Source of the DNA: Alphaproteobacteria bacterium
GTDB taxonomy: Bacteria; Pseudomonadota; Alphaproteobacteria; M2410
Direction: 5' to 3'
Length of the DNA: 32,317 nt
Assembly: GCA_030614785.1 (NCBI GenBank)
Contig: JAUWTJ010000046.1
Span: 1-32,317, forward strand
Of the stretch, positions 16,734 through 25,039 are shown one piece after another. Position 1 is the first letter of the stretch. Each line of letters starts with the position of its first letter. A model generated the notes under the pieces. It ran no database searches. It worked only from the letters and a program-made list of their open reading frames with translations, and was not told the DNA's origin. A program made the position numbers and the translations under genes.

Positions 16734-16811
16734 GCTCGTGGTGATTTGAGCCGACCGGCTTGCGGCCACAGGAGCGTCAACACGCCCCGTTTAAAACGCT
16801 AAAAGGTCGGG
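16734..16811 (+). promoter_or_regulatory. SAM-II riboswitch
   Basis: The sequence has the conserved SAM-II elements. P1 is GTGG (16738-16741) pairing with CCAC (16766-16769), extended by GCTC (16734-16737) with GAGC (16772-16775). TGATTTG follows P1, CTTGCGG closes the loop, and the downstream GCTAAAAGG starts at 16798. The pseudoknot is CCGACC (16751-16756) with GGTCGG (16805-16810). SAM-II aptamers control methionine and SAM synthesis genes in alphaproteobacteria, and here the gene is metZ. Binding of S-adenosylmethionine should reduce expression. Confidence 0.9.
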
Positions 16812-16820
16812 AGCACTGGT

Positions 16821-16850
16821 GCCCCGACCTCTTTTGGCGGGGCTTTTTTT
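16821..16850 (+). terminator. Intrinsic terminator of the SAM-II switch
   Basis: GCCCCG (16821-16826) pairs with CGGGGC (16838-16843), with CC/GG continuing inside past a bulged A, followed by seven Ts (16844-16850). The 5' half contains CCCGACC (16823-16829), which can instead pair with GGTCGGG (16805-16811) as an antiterminator. The latter is also the 3' side of the SAM-dependent pseudoknot. Confidence 0.8.
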
Positions 16851-16867
16851 ATGAGTGGATTTCACCC

Positions 16868-18070
16868 GTGAGCGAACAGAACAACAAGAACCAAAGCTTC
16901 CCGTGGAGCGCCCAGACCCAAATGGTCCATGGCGGAACCTTGCGCAGCCAGTTTGGCGAGACCTCCGAGGCCATCTTCATGACCTCGGGCTACGCCTATG
17001 AGAGCGCGGAGCAGGCCGCGGGCCGGTTTACCGAAGAAGACCCCGGCTTCACCTACTCCCGGTTTGATAACCCGACGGTCTCCATGTTTGAGGATCGCAT
17101 GGCACTGCTCGAAGGCGCAGAAGCAGCGCGCGCCACATCGACAGGCATGGCAGCGGTAACCGCAGCTCTGCTCAGCTACCTGTCTGCCGGTGATCACATC
17201 GTCGCAGCCAAAGCGCTCTTCGGGTCCTGTCGCTATGTGGTGGAGGATTTGTGTCCACGTTTCGGGATTACCACAACGTTGATCGACGGCACCGACAATG
17301 CGGCGTGGGAGCAAGCCGTGCAGCCCAACACCAAAGCCTTTTTCCTTGAGACCCCGTCCAATCCGACGCTGACCATCGTCGATCTGAAAGCCGTCTGCGA
17401 CATCGCCAATGCCAAAGATATCAAGGTCTTTGTCGATAATGTCTTTGCCACACCGATCTTGCAGAAGCCGCTCGAGCTTGGCGCTCATGTGGTGATCTAT
17501 TCGGGAACCAAGCATATCGATGGCCAGGGACGCTGCCTTGGCGGGGTTGTGCTATCCGATGAAAAATACATCCTGGAAACCTTGCGGCCCTTTATCCGCA
17601 ATACCGGGCCTTCGATCAGCCCGTTCAATGCATGGATCTTGCTAAAGAGCCTTGAGACGCTCGATTTGCGGATCCAGGCCCATTGCAACGGCGCCCGCAA
17701 GGTTGCGGATTTTCTGGCAGACCACAAGAATGTCACCCGGGTGCTTTATCCCGAGCGCGACGATCATCCGCAACACGCCCTTGCCATGTCGCAAATGAAG
17801 CGCGGGGCAACAGTCGTCGCTTTCGACGTCCGTGGCGGCAAGGCCGAGGCTTTTGCCTTCGAGAATGCTCTGGAAATCATCAAGATCTCCAACAATCTCG
17901 GCGATGCCAAAAGTCTCGTCACCCACCCGGCGACCACAACCCATTTTCGCCTGACACCCGAAGCACGCGCGGAGCTTGATATAAGTGACGCTCTTGTGCG
18001 TCTTTCCGTCGGACTGGAAGATGCCGGGGACCTCTGCACAGACCTTGATCGCGCACTTTCGCGGATTTAG
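16868..18070 (+). CDS. metZ: O-succinylhomoserine sulfhydrylase
   Basis: A 400-residue PLP enzyme of the Cys/Met metabolism family that makes homocysteine directly from O-succinylhomoserine and sulfide in the cytoplasm. Family motifs are present: the TYSRFDNPT segment (62-70), ETPSNPTL (161-168), VDNVFATP and the PLP lysine in YSGTKHIDGQGR (Lys215). The GTG at 16868 gives MSEQNNKNQ, the usual type of start for alphaproteobacterial MetZ. A six-codon ATG frame (16851-16871) ends with its TGA overlapping this GTG. Expression is set by the SAM-II riboswitch and terminator just upstream. MetZ is preferred over MetB because of the context. Confidence 0.94.
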   Translation: MSEQNNKNQSFPWSAQTQMVHGGTLRSQFGETSEAIFMTSGYAYESAEQAAGRFTEEDPGFTYSRFDNPTVSMFEDRMALLEGAEAARATSTGMAAVTAALLSYLSAGDHIVAAKALFGSCRYVVEDLCPRFGITTTLIDGTDNAAWEQAVQPNTKAFFLETPSNPTLTIVDLKAVCDIANAKDIKVFVDNVFATPILQKPLELGAHVVIYSGTKHIDGQGRCLGGVVLSDEKYILETLRPFIRNTGPSISPFNAWILLKSLETLDLRIQAHCNGARKVADFLADHKNVTRVLYPERDDHPQHALAMSQMKRGATVVAFDVRGGKAEAFAFENALEIIKISNNLGDAKSLVTHPATTTHFRLTPEARAELDISDALVRLSVGLEDAGDLCTDLDRALSRI

Positions 18071-18221
18071 AGCGGGATTTGGGCGGCAGATACCCGCCAG
18101 TCAGCTCCAACAGCCAGCGCCATCAACCATGTTTTCACTTGAAACTGTTCGAAACGCCCGGTTTCTGGTAGATTATGTCGGCTGCGTGGGTGCAGCTGGT
18201 AAACAGGTGGGAGTCGGGTCA

Positions 18222-18614
18222 ATGTCTGAGTTGATGACACGGGAAATTATCGTACGGGTAGAGCCGGAGTTTATGGCCGAGGAATCGGCGCCGGAGGACG
18301 ACTATTACGTCTGGTCCTACACAGTCGAAATCGAAAATTGCGGCACCGAGACGATCCAGCTGAGAACCCGGCAATGGCAGATTACAGACGCAACAGGCCG
18401 CACTCAGGAGATTCACGGCCAGGGCGTCGTTGGCGAGCAGCCCGTCCTGGGCCCCGGCGACGGCTATGAATATTCGAGCGGCGCACCGCTCAGCACACCT
18501 TCAGGACTGATGGCTGGCGCCTATACGGTCCAGACTGACACCGGCGAGCTTTTCGAAGTGCGCGTCCCGGCCTTCTCCCTCGACAGCCCGCATGAGATCC
18601 GCCGCCTCAATTAA
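18222..18614 (+). CDS. apaG: ApaG domain protein
   Basis: A 130-residue protein of the ApaG family, a fibronectin-III-like beta fold named from its link to divalent cation phenotypes; the molecular role is not settled. Conserved features are YYVWSYTVEIENCGTETIQLRTRQWQITD and the glycine-rich GEQPVLGPGDGYEYSSG. The ATG at 18222 gives the standard family length. It lies 151 bp after metZ on the same strand, and this neighbourhood recurs in alphaproteobacteria by my recollection. Confidence 0.93.
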   Translation: MSELMTREIIVRVEPEFMAEESAPEDDYYVWSYTVEIENCGTETIQLRTRQWQITDATGRTQEIHGQGVVGEQPVLGPGDGYEYSSGAPLSTPSGLMAGAYTVQTDTGELFEVRVPAFSLDSPHEIRRLN

Positions 18615-18727
18615 GACGTCCAGTCTCGGAAACCAGCGCGCAGTGTGATTTTCGTCGCCAAACAGGCCCAAAATGCCAACGGTCGCTTTCAAAGCAGATC
18701 AGAAAGCTCTAGATTATCTGTCTGGAA

Positions 18728-18768
18728 CAATTACAAAATTGCCCTCTCGCTCTGTTATAGCGAGAGGG
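18728..18768. promoter_or_regulatory. Adjacent inverted repeats in the folE upstream region
   Basis: CAATT-ACAA-AATTG (18728-18741) is followed directly by CCCTCTCGCT-N7-AGCGAGAGGG (18742-18768), a perfect 10-bp stem. The second ends 31 bases before the folE ATG. A possible -10 (TATAGC at 18756) lies within it, so it may be an operator at the promoter or a strong hairpin in the leader. No T-run follows, which argues against a simple terminator for apaG. Confidence 0.5.
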
Positions 18769-18799
18769 GACAAAACCCGAGATGAGAGGAAGGCAGCCC

Positions 18800-19429
18800 A
18801 TGGCCGATCTTCGCAGTGTCAAGCCAAAAACAGCAAAAGCTGAACGCCCGAGCCGGGAAGAAGCCGAGGATGCTGTCCGCACGCTCCTCAGGTGGGCCGG
18901 CGACGACATTGCGCGCGAGGGCCTGCAAGACACGCCGGGCCGGGTTGCTCGCGCCTATGAGGAATGGTTCGCCGGCTACGACGACGATCCGATCGAATAT
19001 TTGCAGCGCACCTTCGAGGAAGTCGAGGGTTATGACGAAATGGTTCTTTTGAAGAACATTCGCGTTGAAAGCTTTTGCGAACATCATATGGCGCCAATCA
19101 TCGGCAAGGCACATATTGGCTATTTGCCCGCTGCCCGGGTCGTTGGCATATCCAAGCTCGCCCGGGTCGTTGAGACCTATGCCCGGCGCTTCCAGGTGCA
19201 GGAAAAAATGACCGCCCAGATCGCCCACTGCATCCAGGACGTCCTCCAGCCGCGCGGTGTCGCTGTCGTGATAGAAGCCGCCCACCAGTGCATGACCACC
19301 CGCGGCGTCCATAAGCCTGGCGTGACCATGGTGACCAGTCAGATGCTCGGCGCCTTCCGTAATGACCCGATGACCCGGCGTGAGTTCTTGACGATCATCG
19401 GTAATCCGGCCAGTGTCGTAGGCGATTGA
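18800..19429 (+). CDS. folE: GTP cyclohydrolase I
   Basis: A 209-residue cytoplasmic enzyme converting GTP to 7,8-dihydroneopterin triphosphate, the first step of folate synthesis. The zinc ligands are visible as Cys93 and His96 in SFCEHHMAP and Cys164 in HQCMTTRGV; their spacing equals that of the E. coli enzyme. [16 protein letters not shown] is the conserved central helix. I chose the ATG at 18800 because GAGGAAGG stands seven bases upstream; an ATG at 18782 would add six residues. Inverted repeats lie just upstream. Confidence 0.96.
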   Translation: MADLRSVKPKTAKAERPSREEAEDAVRTLLRWAGDDIAREGLQDTPGRVARAYEEWFAGYDDDPIEYLQRTFEEVEGYDEMVLLKNIRVESFCEHHMAPIIGKAHIGYLPAARVVGISKLARVVETYARRFQVQEKMTAQIAHCIQDVLQPRGVAVVIEAAHQCMTTRGVHKPGVTMVTSQMLGAFRNDPMTRREFLTIIGNPASVVGD

Positions 19430-19490
19430 TCCGTTGCGCCGGAAGGCCCGCCGGTCCCTTCGAAATCAATAGTCGAGGCAGCGCTCGCCC

Positions 19491-20939
19491 GTGCAATTCT
19501 TTCGCCCCATACTTCTCATCAATGGCATATTGCTAACGACCCTCGGCGTCTTCATGCTGGTCCCCGGCCTCGTCGATCTTGCGATGGGCAATCCGGACTG
19601 GAAGGTCTTTCTGGCTGCAGCGACCGTCACCACCTTTGTCGGTGCTGCGCTCGGTATTTCCAACTGGGGTTTCAGTGGTGATATCACGCTGCGCCAGGCC
19701 TTTGCGCTAACAACCTTTTCATGGCTTGCAGCAGTGACCTTTGCCGCGCTTCCTTTTGCTTTTTCGGAACTGGGCATGGGTTTCACAAATGCATTCTTTG
19801 AATCCATGTCGGGTCTGACAACAACCGGCTCCACCATCATTGTCGGCCTCGACACCGCCCCGCCAGGTCTTCTTTTGTGGCGCGCTCTTCTGCAATGGCT
19901 CGGTGGCATTGGTATTATCGTTATGGCAATTGCCATTTTGCCGATGTTGCAGGTGGGTGGCATGCAGATTTTCCGACTTGAAAGCTCGGACTCATCGCAG
20001 AAAATCTTGCCACGCGCGAAGCAAATAGCTGTCTCAATCATAGTCCTCTATGTTGGGTTCTCCATCGTCTGCGCCATCGCTTACGGCTTTGCCGGCATGT
20101 CTGGTTTTGACGCTATAACCCATGCCATGACGACCATTGCGACCGGGGGGTTTTCCACCCACGACAGTTCCATGGGTGGTTTCGACTCCATCAGTATAGA
20201 ACTTATCAGTATTGTTTTCATGGTCGTCGGATCGCTCCCTTTTGTGCTCTACCTGCAAGCGATCCGCGGCAAAGTCGGTCCGCTGTATCGAGATTCTCAA
20301 GTCCAGTGGTTTTTCGCAACCCTCGCGACCCTTGTCTTTCTTCTTGCTCTCTATCAAATGCAAAAAACGTCCATCGAATTCAGCGAGGCCTTGCGCCACT
20401 CGGCTTTCAATGTGACTTCCATATTGACTGGCACAGGCTACGCCACGGAAAACTATATGGACTGGGGAACCTTTGCCGCCATTACCATGTTCTGCATCAT
20501 GTTTATCGGCGGATGCGCCGGATCGACAACCTGTGGCCTCAAGATCTTTCGCTTTCAGGTGATCTTTGCCGCGCTCAGGGTTCAGATCAAGCGCATGATC
20601 CATCCGCACGGCGTCTTCTTTCCGCGCTACAACAATCAAAAAATCAATCCCGATGTGGTCTCTTCTGTCGCCAGTTATTTCTTTTTGTTCTTTGCCTGCT
20701 TTTCTGCCCTGGCACTGGGGCTCTCGTTGCTCGGGCTCGACACCATCACAGCCTTTTCCTCCGCCGGCACCGCCATCGCCAATGTTGGCCCGGGCCTTGG
20801 CGATATCGTAGGCCCGGCAGGCAGTTTTGAGCCCCTGCCCGACGCGGCAAAGTGGTTGATGAGTGCAGGCATGCTGCTCGGCCGTCTGGAGCTCTTCACT
20901 GTCCTTGTCATGTTCACTCCCGGCTTCTGGAGGATTTAA
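19491..20939 (+). CDS. trkH: Trk-type potassium uptake protein TrkH
   Basis: A 482-residue membrane channel subunit of the TrkH/KtrB family. The four pore-loop filter segments can be followed in order: MSGLTTTGSTI, TTIATGGFSTHDSSM, TGTGYATENY and AGTAIANVGPG. The glycine-containing filters are characteristic of K+ selectivity. It would work with a cytoplasmic TrkA, which is not encoded here. The GTG at 19491 gives MQFFRPILLING. folE lies 61 bp upstream and argE starts one base after the stop, so the genes are probably co-transcribed. Confidence 0.94.
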   Translation: MQFFRPILLINGILLTTLGVFMLVPGLVDLAMGNPDWKVFLAAATVTTFVGAALGISNWGFSGDITLRQAFALTTFSWLAAVTFAALPFAFSELGMGFTNAFFESMSGLTTTGSTIIVGLDTAPPGLLLWRALLQWLGGIGIIVMAIAILPMLQVGGMQIFRLESSDSSQKILPRAKQIAVSIIVLYVGFSIVCAIAYGFAGMSGFDAITHAMTTIATGGFSTHDSSMGGFDSISIELISIVFMVVGSLPFVLYLQAIRGKVGPLYRDSQVQWFFATLATLVFLLALYQMQKTSIEFSEALRHSAFNVTSILTGTGYATENYMDWGTFAAITMFCIMFIGGCAGSTTCGLKIFRFQVIFAALRVQIKRMIHPHGVFFPRYNNQKINPDVVSSVASYFFLFFACFSALALGLSLLGLDTITAFSSAGTAIANVGPGLGDIVGPAGSFEPLPDAAKWLMSAGMLLGRLELFTVLVMFTPGFWRI

Positions 20940-20940
20940 C

Positions 20941-22110
20941 ATGGGCAAAGAGAAGCCAGACTACACGCCGCGCCAGATGATCGACCGCCTCGTCGCCTTC
21001 GATACCACCAGCCGCAAATCCAATCTCGAGCTCATTCACTTTGTCCAGGACTATCTTGCCGCCTTTGACATTGAAGCGACGTTGATCTTCAACGCCGAAA
21101 AGACCAAGGCCAACCTTTTTGCGACGGTCGGACCCAATGTGCCCGGAGGTATTGTTCTGTCCGGTCATACCGATGTCGTGCCCGTCGATGGCCAGGACTG
21201 GAAGACCAATCCTTTCGAGGTCGCCCGGAAAGAGCGCCGCCTTTACGGTCGCGGCACCGCCGATATGAAGAGTTTCTCAGCCATTGCTCTGGCCCTCGTT
21301 CCCCATTTTCTGGGCCTTGAGCTCAAGCGCCCGCTGCACTTTGCCCTGTCCTATGATGAAGAGGTCGGCTGCCTGGGCTGCGTCGACATGGTGGACCTCA
21401 TCGCCAAAAGTCGGGCGCGCCCCGGCCTCGTGATCATCGGCGAGCCGACCTCCATGCGGGTTATTAACGCCCACAAGGGTATCCGGGTGCTCAGAACGAC
21501 AGTGACCGGCCGCGAGGCCCACTCCTCACGGCAACACGAAGGCGTCAGCGCCATTGTCATCGCCGGGAAACTCATCCACTTCATCGGCACCCTCATTGAC
21601 GAGATGAAGCAAAGAGGTGATCCGACAGGACGCTTTGAGCCGCCCTACACAAGTCTTCAGGTCGGAGAGATCTCGGGCGGCACAGCGATCAACATTATTC
21701 CCGGCTCTTGCACCTTCGGCTGGGAGTATCGCTGCCTGCCGACCCAGGACGTCGATGAAATTCTGGGCCGGTTCAACGCTTTTGCAGCGACCCTCGATGC
21801 CGAAATGAAGCAGCTCTCGCCCGAATGCGGGATTGAGACCATAGAGATCGCCAATGCCCCCGGCCTCATGGTCGAAGACGAAAGCCCGGCTGAACCGCTC
21901 GCCCTTGCTATTCTGGAAAAGAACCAGACCGAAGCCGTCGCCTATGGCACCGAGGCGGGCCACTTCCAAAAGGCAGGTTTTCCCACAATCGTCTGCGGCC
22001 CCGGCGACATCGCCCAGGCCCACATTGCCGACGAATATATTGAGCTTGATCAGATCGAGGCCTGTGAAGCATTCCTGAGGAAAGTGGCACAGCGGCTGAC
22101 TACCCCGTGA
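20941..22110 (+). CDS. argE: Acetylornithine deacetylase
   Basis: A 389-residue M20-family metallohydrolase releasing ornithine from N-acetylornithine in arginine synthesis. Metal-site motifs are SGHTDVVPVDG, YGRGTADMKSF and the catalytic YDEEVGCLG; the dimerisation domain contains the HKGIRVLRTTVTGREAHSS segment. A strong GGAGG precedes the ATG at 20941. M20 enzymes can also act on other acyl-amino acids, but the sequence is ArgE-like throughout. The argD and argF genes of the same pathway are near the right end of the window. Confidence 0.93.
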   Translation: MGKEKPDYTPRQMIDRLVAFDTTSRKSNLELIHFVQDYLAAFDIEATLIFNAEKTKANLFATVGPNVPGGIVLSGHTDVVPVDGQDWKTNPFEVARKERRLYGRGTADMKSFSAIALALVPHFLGLELKRPLHFALSYDEEVGCLGCVDMVDLIAKSRARPGLVIIGEPTSMRVINAHKGIRVLRTTVTGREAHSSRQHEGVSAIVIAGKLIHFIGTLIDEMKQRGDPTGRFEPPYTSLQVGEISGGTAINIIPGSCTFGWEYRCLPTQDVDEILGRFNAFAATLDAEMKQLSPECGIETIEIANAPGLMVEDESPAEPLALAILEKNQTEAVAYGTEAGHFQKAGFPTIVCGPGDIAQAHIADEYIELDQIEACEAFLRKVAQRLTTP

Positions 22111-22135
22111 AGGCCCAAGACGCAATCGCCGGTTT

Positions 22136-22861
22136 CTATTCTGACAATTCGTCCTCACCGCCAGTCGGCGGCAAGCGGGAAACATAATTCGCGACGGCCT
22201 CGAGATCTTCCATCGACAGCTTCTGTATTCTCCTCAACATCCCATGGTAAACGTTCTTGCGTTCGCCTTCCTTCATCTTCTTCAGTTCCCGAAGTGTATA
22301 GCCATAGTGCTGGCCCTGAATTTTGGGGAAGAAAAAATCGTCGAACCCTTCTGCACCGTCATCGTGGCATACGGAGCAATTGTCTTCATAGACTTTTTCC
22401 CCTCGCGCGAAAGTATCTTCCGGGCCGACGCCCGGCTCCGGCGTCATCGGCAGCGAGGCAAGGTAGCTGGCAACATCGGAAATTCCCTGTGATCCGCCAA
22501 AGACATCCGTTTCTGTAAACGGAAGCATGTCGGGGTTGGCGCGATTTCCGAGGCGAAAATCTGAAATCTGCTTGATGATCACACTGCGGTGCTGACCGGC
22601 AAGCTGGGGGTAAACCCCGTCCCGCGATCCCTGGGCGTCGGGGCCATGGCAACTCGCGCACATCTCGAAGAGCGCCTTGCCATTCTCCAGGTCCGGCTCC
22701 AGATCCAGCGCCTGGGTGAGTTCCTCGTCCAGGGAGGCGGGCGGACCCATGGCAACAACCGGGGCCGGGAACAAAACCTGGAATAACAAGGCAGCGGCAC
22801 CGAGCTTCAACCATCGAGACAACTGGTCAGGTGTTTCAGTGACAGGCAAATAGAGCATCAC
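22136..22861 (-). CDS. Dihaem cytochrome c (c4-like), exported
   Basis: A 241-residue periplasmic electron carrier. An N-terminal hydrophobic segment (WLKLGAAALLFQVLF...VVA) is the export signal or membrane anchor. Two class I cytochrome domains follow, with haem sites CASCH (68-72) and CSVCH (162-166). Candidate methionine ligands are Met112 in DMLPF and a methionine in YHGMLRR. The tandem arrangement resembles cytochromes c4, which donate electrons to terminal oxidases. No oxidase genes are adjacent. A CCCCCGAT/ATCGGGGG inverted repeat (22870-22877 and 22911-22918) lies just upstream. The gene is convergent with argE. Confidence 0.92.
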   Translation of the reverse strand: MMLYLPVTETPDQLSRWLKLGAAALLFQVLFPAPVVAMGPPASLDEELTQALDLEPDLENGKALFEMCASCHGPDAQGSRDGVYPQLAGQHRSVIIKQISDFRLGNRANPDMLPFTETDVFGGSQGISDVASYLASLPMTPEPGVGPEDTFARGEKVYEDNCSVCHDDGAEGFDDFFFPKIQGQHYGYTLRELKKMKEGERKNVYHGMLRRIQKLSMEDLEAVANYVSRLPPTGGEDELSE

Positions 22862-23048
22862 GGCAGGTCCCCCCGATTTGTTTGACAGCGGACTTCACGC
22901 CAGCTGCGACATCGGGGGAAGTGTACCCGGTGACGCCCGTTCGGTAAACCAGGTTGACGACCCAATCCACCCGTGTCATTTCGCCCCGGTCACTCCCAGA
23001 GTTGCCCTTGCGTCTCTCATGCGTCGCAAAATCAATTCGACATCTGCA

Positions 23049-23966
23049 TCAGTTTGCGTCCTCCGCGATGTCGGCAAGGGCCTCGTTGATCACATGACGG
23101 GAGGTCCGCACGATGACCGGATTTCTGTCGAGATAATAAGGTAACGCAACAAGCCCTGTGTAAAGCGCCCAGCCGCGCCCTCGCGCCCAGGTCGCCTCAT
23201 CGACACCCACCCCGGCGCGAAAGATATTCCGGCTCTCTCCGGTCAGGAGATTCCATGCGACAATCAAATCACAAGCCGGATCGCCCACACCCGCCAGACC
23301 CCAATCAATGACGCCGCTGATGCGGCCATCAAATATCAGCAGGTTTCCGCCATGGATGTCGCCATGAACCCAGACCGGCGCCTCTTGCCATGACGGCACC
23401 TCCAGGGCTGCTTCCCAGGCCCGGGATGCTGCTGAAGTATCAATGAGGTTTTCCAGAGCAGCAATGGACCTGCGCACGGTCGGGTCCAACACCGACAGGG
23501 CAACACCGCGATAATTGTTGTGCTTTCCCGAGCACGGTCCCCCGGCGGGGTCAATGCGCTGCAAGGCTCTTATAAATCCGGCCAGATCCCTTGCCGCCTG
23601 GTTCAAATCATCGAGCGCACCGGCCTGCACATCCTCGCCACCCAGCCATCTGTATACGGACCCGACCCAGGGATAACTCTCATTCGGTCGCCCTTGTGCA
23701 AGAGGAACCGGGATGGCGAGCGGAAGGTCCGGCGCGAGGCGCGGCAACCACTTTTGTTCCTTGTCCACCTGCTGCGTCGCCCAGGGCGCGCGCGGGATTC
23801 GAATGACCATATCGTCGCCGAGACTGAAAAGCGCATTATCTGTCCCGGCAGAGGCCACGGGCTCAACTCGAAGATGAGCCCAGTGCGGAAATTGTGTCGT
23901 TAACAGGTGGACTGCGAGATCAAGCGCGATATCCACCTGTTCTTCCAGCGCGTTGTTATTGGTCAT
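23049..23966 (-). CDS. Aminoglycoside phosphotransferase (APH) family kinase
   Basis: A 305-residue protein-kinase-like small-molecule kinase. Seen motifs are the catalytic loop HGDIHGGN (201-208, Asp203) and the metal-binding IDWGLAGVGDPACDL starting at residue 220. The N-lobe has the GTDNALFSLG nucleotide-binding region and VIRIPR with the lysine position replaced by arginine. Members phosphorylate aminoglycosides, other antibiotics or metabolites such as homoserine and choline; the target cannot be inferred. Its ATG overlaps the rsgA stop in an ATGA, so the two are translationally coupled. Confidence 0.88.
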   Translation of the reverse strand: MTNNNALEEQVDIALDLAVHLLTTQFPHWAHLRVEPVASAGTDNALFSLGDDMVIRIPRAPWATQQVDKEQKWLPRLAPDLPLAIPVPLAQGRPNESYPWVGSVYRWLGGEDVQAGALDDLNQAARDLAGFIRALQRIDPAGGPCSGKHNNYRGVALSVLDPTVRRSIAALENLIDTSAASRAWEAALEVPSWQEAPVWVHGDIHGGNLLIFDGRISGVIDWGLAGVGDPACDLIVAWNLLTGESRNIFRAGVGVDEATWARGRGWALYTGLVALPYYLDRNPVIVRTSRHVINEALADIAEDAN

Positions 23967-25039
23967 GAGCGCCCCTTCAATGCCATGCGGTCTGCCATAG
24001 CCGACCTGACACGCTTGCCATGTTGACGAAACCGCTTGCGCGCATCGGCGATGGTTTCGCTGTTGTGCCTGTCTTCACGTTCCAGTTTTTGCCAGCGCTT
24101 CAGGCGGTCCGGATCAAGCTCTGCTGATGCAATTGCCTCCTGCACCGCACATCCCGGTTCGCTGTCGTGCCCGCAATCTGAAAACCGGCACGCATTCGCC
24201 AGTTCCACAATATCGGCGAACACCGCTTCCACCCCCTCGCCAACATCGAACAGGCGCAGCTCCCGCATGCCCGGCGTATCCATCAGCCAACGGCCCTCCG
24301 CGACACGGTACAGCCCCCGCGCCGTGGTCGTGTGCCGCCCTTTGGCATCATCCTCGCGAATCCCGCCGGTGTCATGTGCCGCCTGCGTCAGGGTGTTGAG
24401 CAGCGTTGTCTTGCCGACACCCGACGAGCCCAGCAACGCTGCCGTCTGCCCGGCGCGCCACCAGTCAAGCAACGTATCGACCTGATCCTTGTTCCGCGCA
24501 TCAAGCGACAGCACCGGCAACATCTGACCCAATTTCTGCGCCTGCGCTTCATAAGAACCCGGATCAGAAGCCAGATCAGCCTTGGTCAAGAGCACGACAG
24601 GCTGGATCCCCGCATCGCGCGCCAGAATGAGATAGCGCTCCATCCGTGCGACGTTGAAGTCCTTGTTGCACGACGAGGTAATGAAAAGGACATCGATATT
24701 GGCGCCTATCAACTGGGCCCGCGCATCGCCGCCCGCCACCCGCCTTTCAAGCAGGGTCAACCGATCAAGGCGGCGTTCAATACGTGCCTCGCCGCGCTTG
24801 TCTTTTGGCACCAGAACCCAGTCGCCAACGGCGAAGTCACCCGTGCTCATATTGTTTTCAGTCGTTAACGTCAGCGCGCCCTCGGACGTCATGGCCTCGA
24901 TCAGCGAACGGTGGATTTGCATCAGTCGTGCGGGCGTAAAGCGATCCAGCTCATCCGCCTCGACCTGCATCATGAAGTGTGCCGACCAGCCCAGAGAAAT
25001 TAATCCGGGATCGGCCAACCGTGTTGGATTGTTGGTCAT
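23963..25039 (-). CDS. rsgA: Ribosome small-subunit-dependent GTPase A
   Basis: A 358-residue circularly permuted GTPase that helps late 30S assembly by binding the decoding region. After an N-terminal OB-like domain come G4 LTKADL (151-156), G1 GSSGVGKTT (204-212) and G3 DTPGMR (254-259), in the permuted order. A C-terminal zinc motif has Cys284, Cys289, His291 and Cys297. I chose the ATG at 25039 (MTNNPTRLADP), with ACAGG upstream; the open frame to 25078 adds 13 unlikely residues. The downstream kinase gene overlaps by four bases. Confidence 0.94.
   Translation of the reverse strand: MTNNPTRLADPGLISLGWSAHFMMQVEADELDRFTPARLMQIHRSLIEAMTSEGALTLTTENNMSTGDFAVGDWVLVPKDKRGEARIERRLDRLTLLERRVAGGDARAQLIGANIDVLFITSSCNKDFNVARMERYLILARDAGIQPVVLLTKADLASDPGSYEAQAQKLGQMLPVLSLDARNKDQVDTLLDWWRAGQTAALLGSSGVGKTTLLNTLTQAAHDTGGIREDDAKGRHTTTARGLYRVAEGRWLMDTPGMRELRLFDVGEGVEAVFADIVELANACRFSDCGHDSEPGCAVQEAIASAELDPDRLKRWQKLEREDRHNSETIADARKRFRQHGKRVRSAMADRMALKGRS

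Noticed and set aside
22870-22918. CCCCCGAT/ATCGGGGG inverted repeat upstream of the cytochrome gene as an operator or terminator
   Set aside because: The 33-base gap is too long for a dimeric operator, there is no T-run, and an 8-bp match may be chance. It is mentioned only with the cytochrome.
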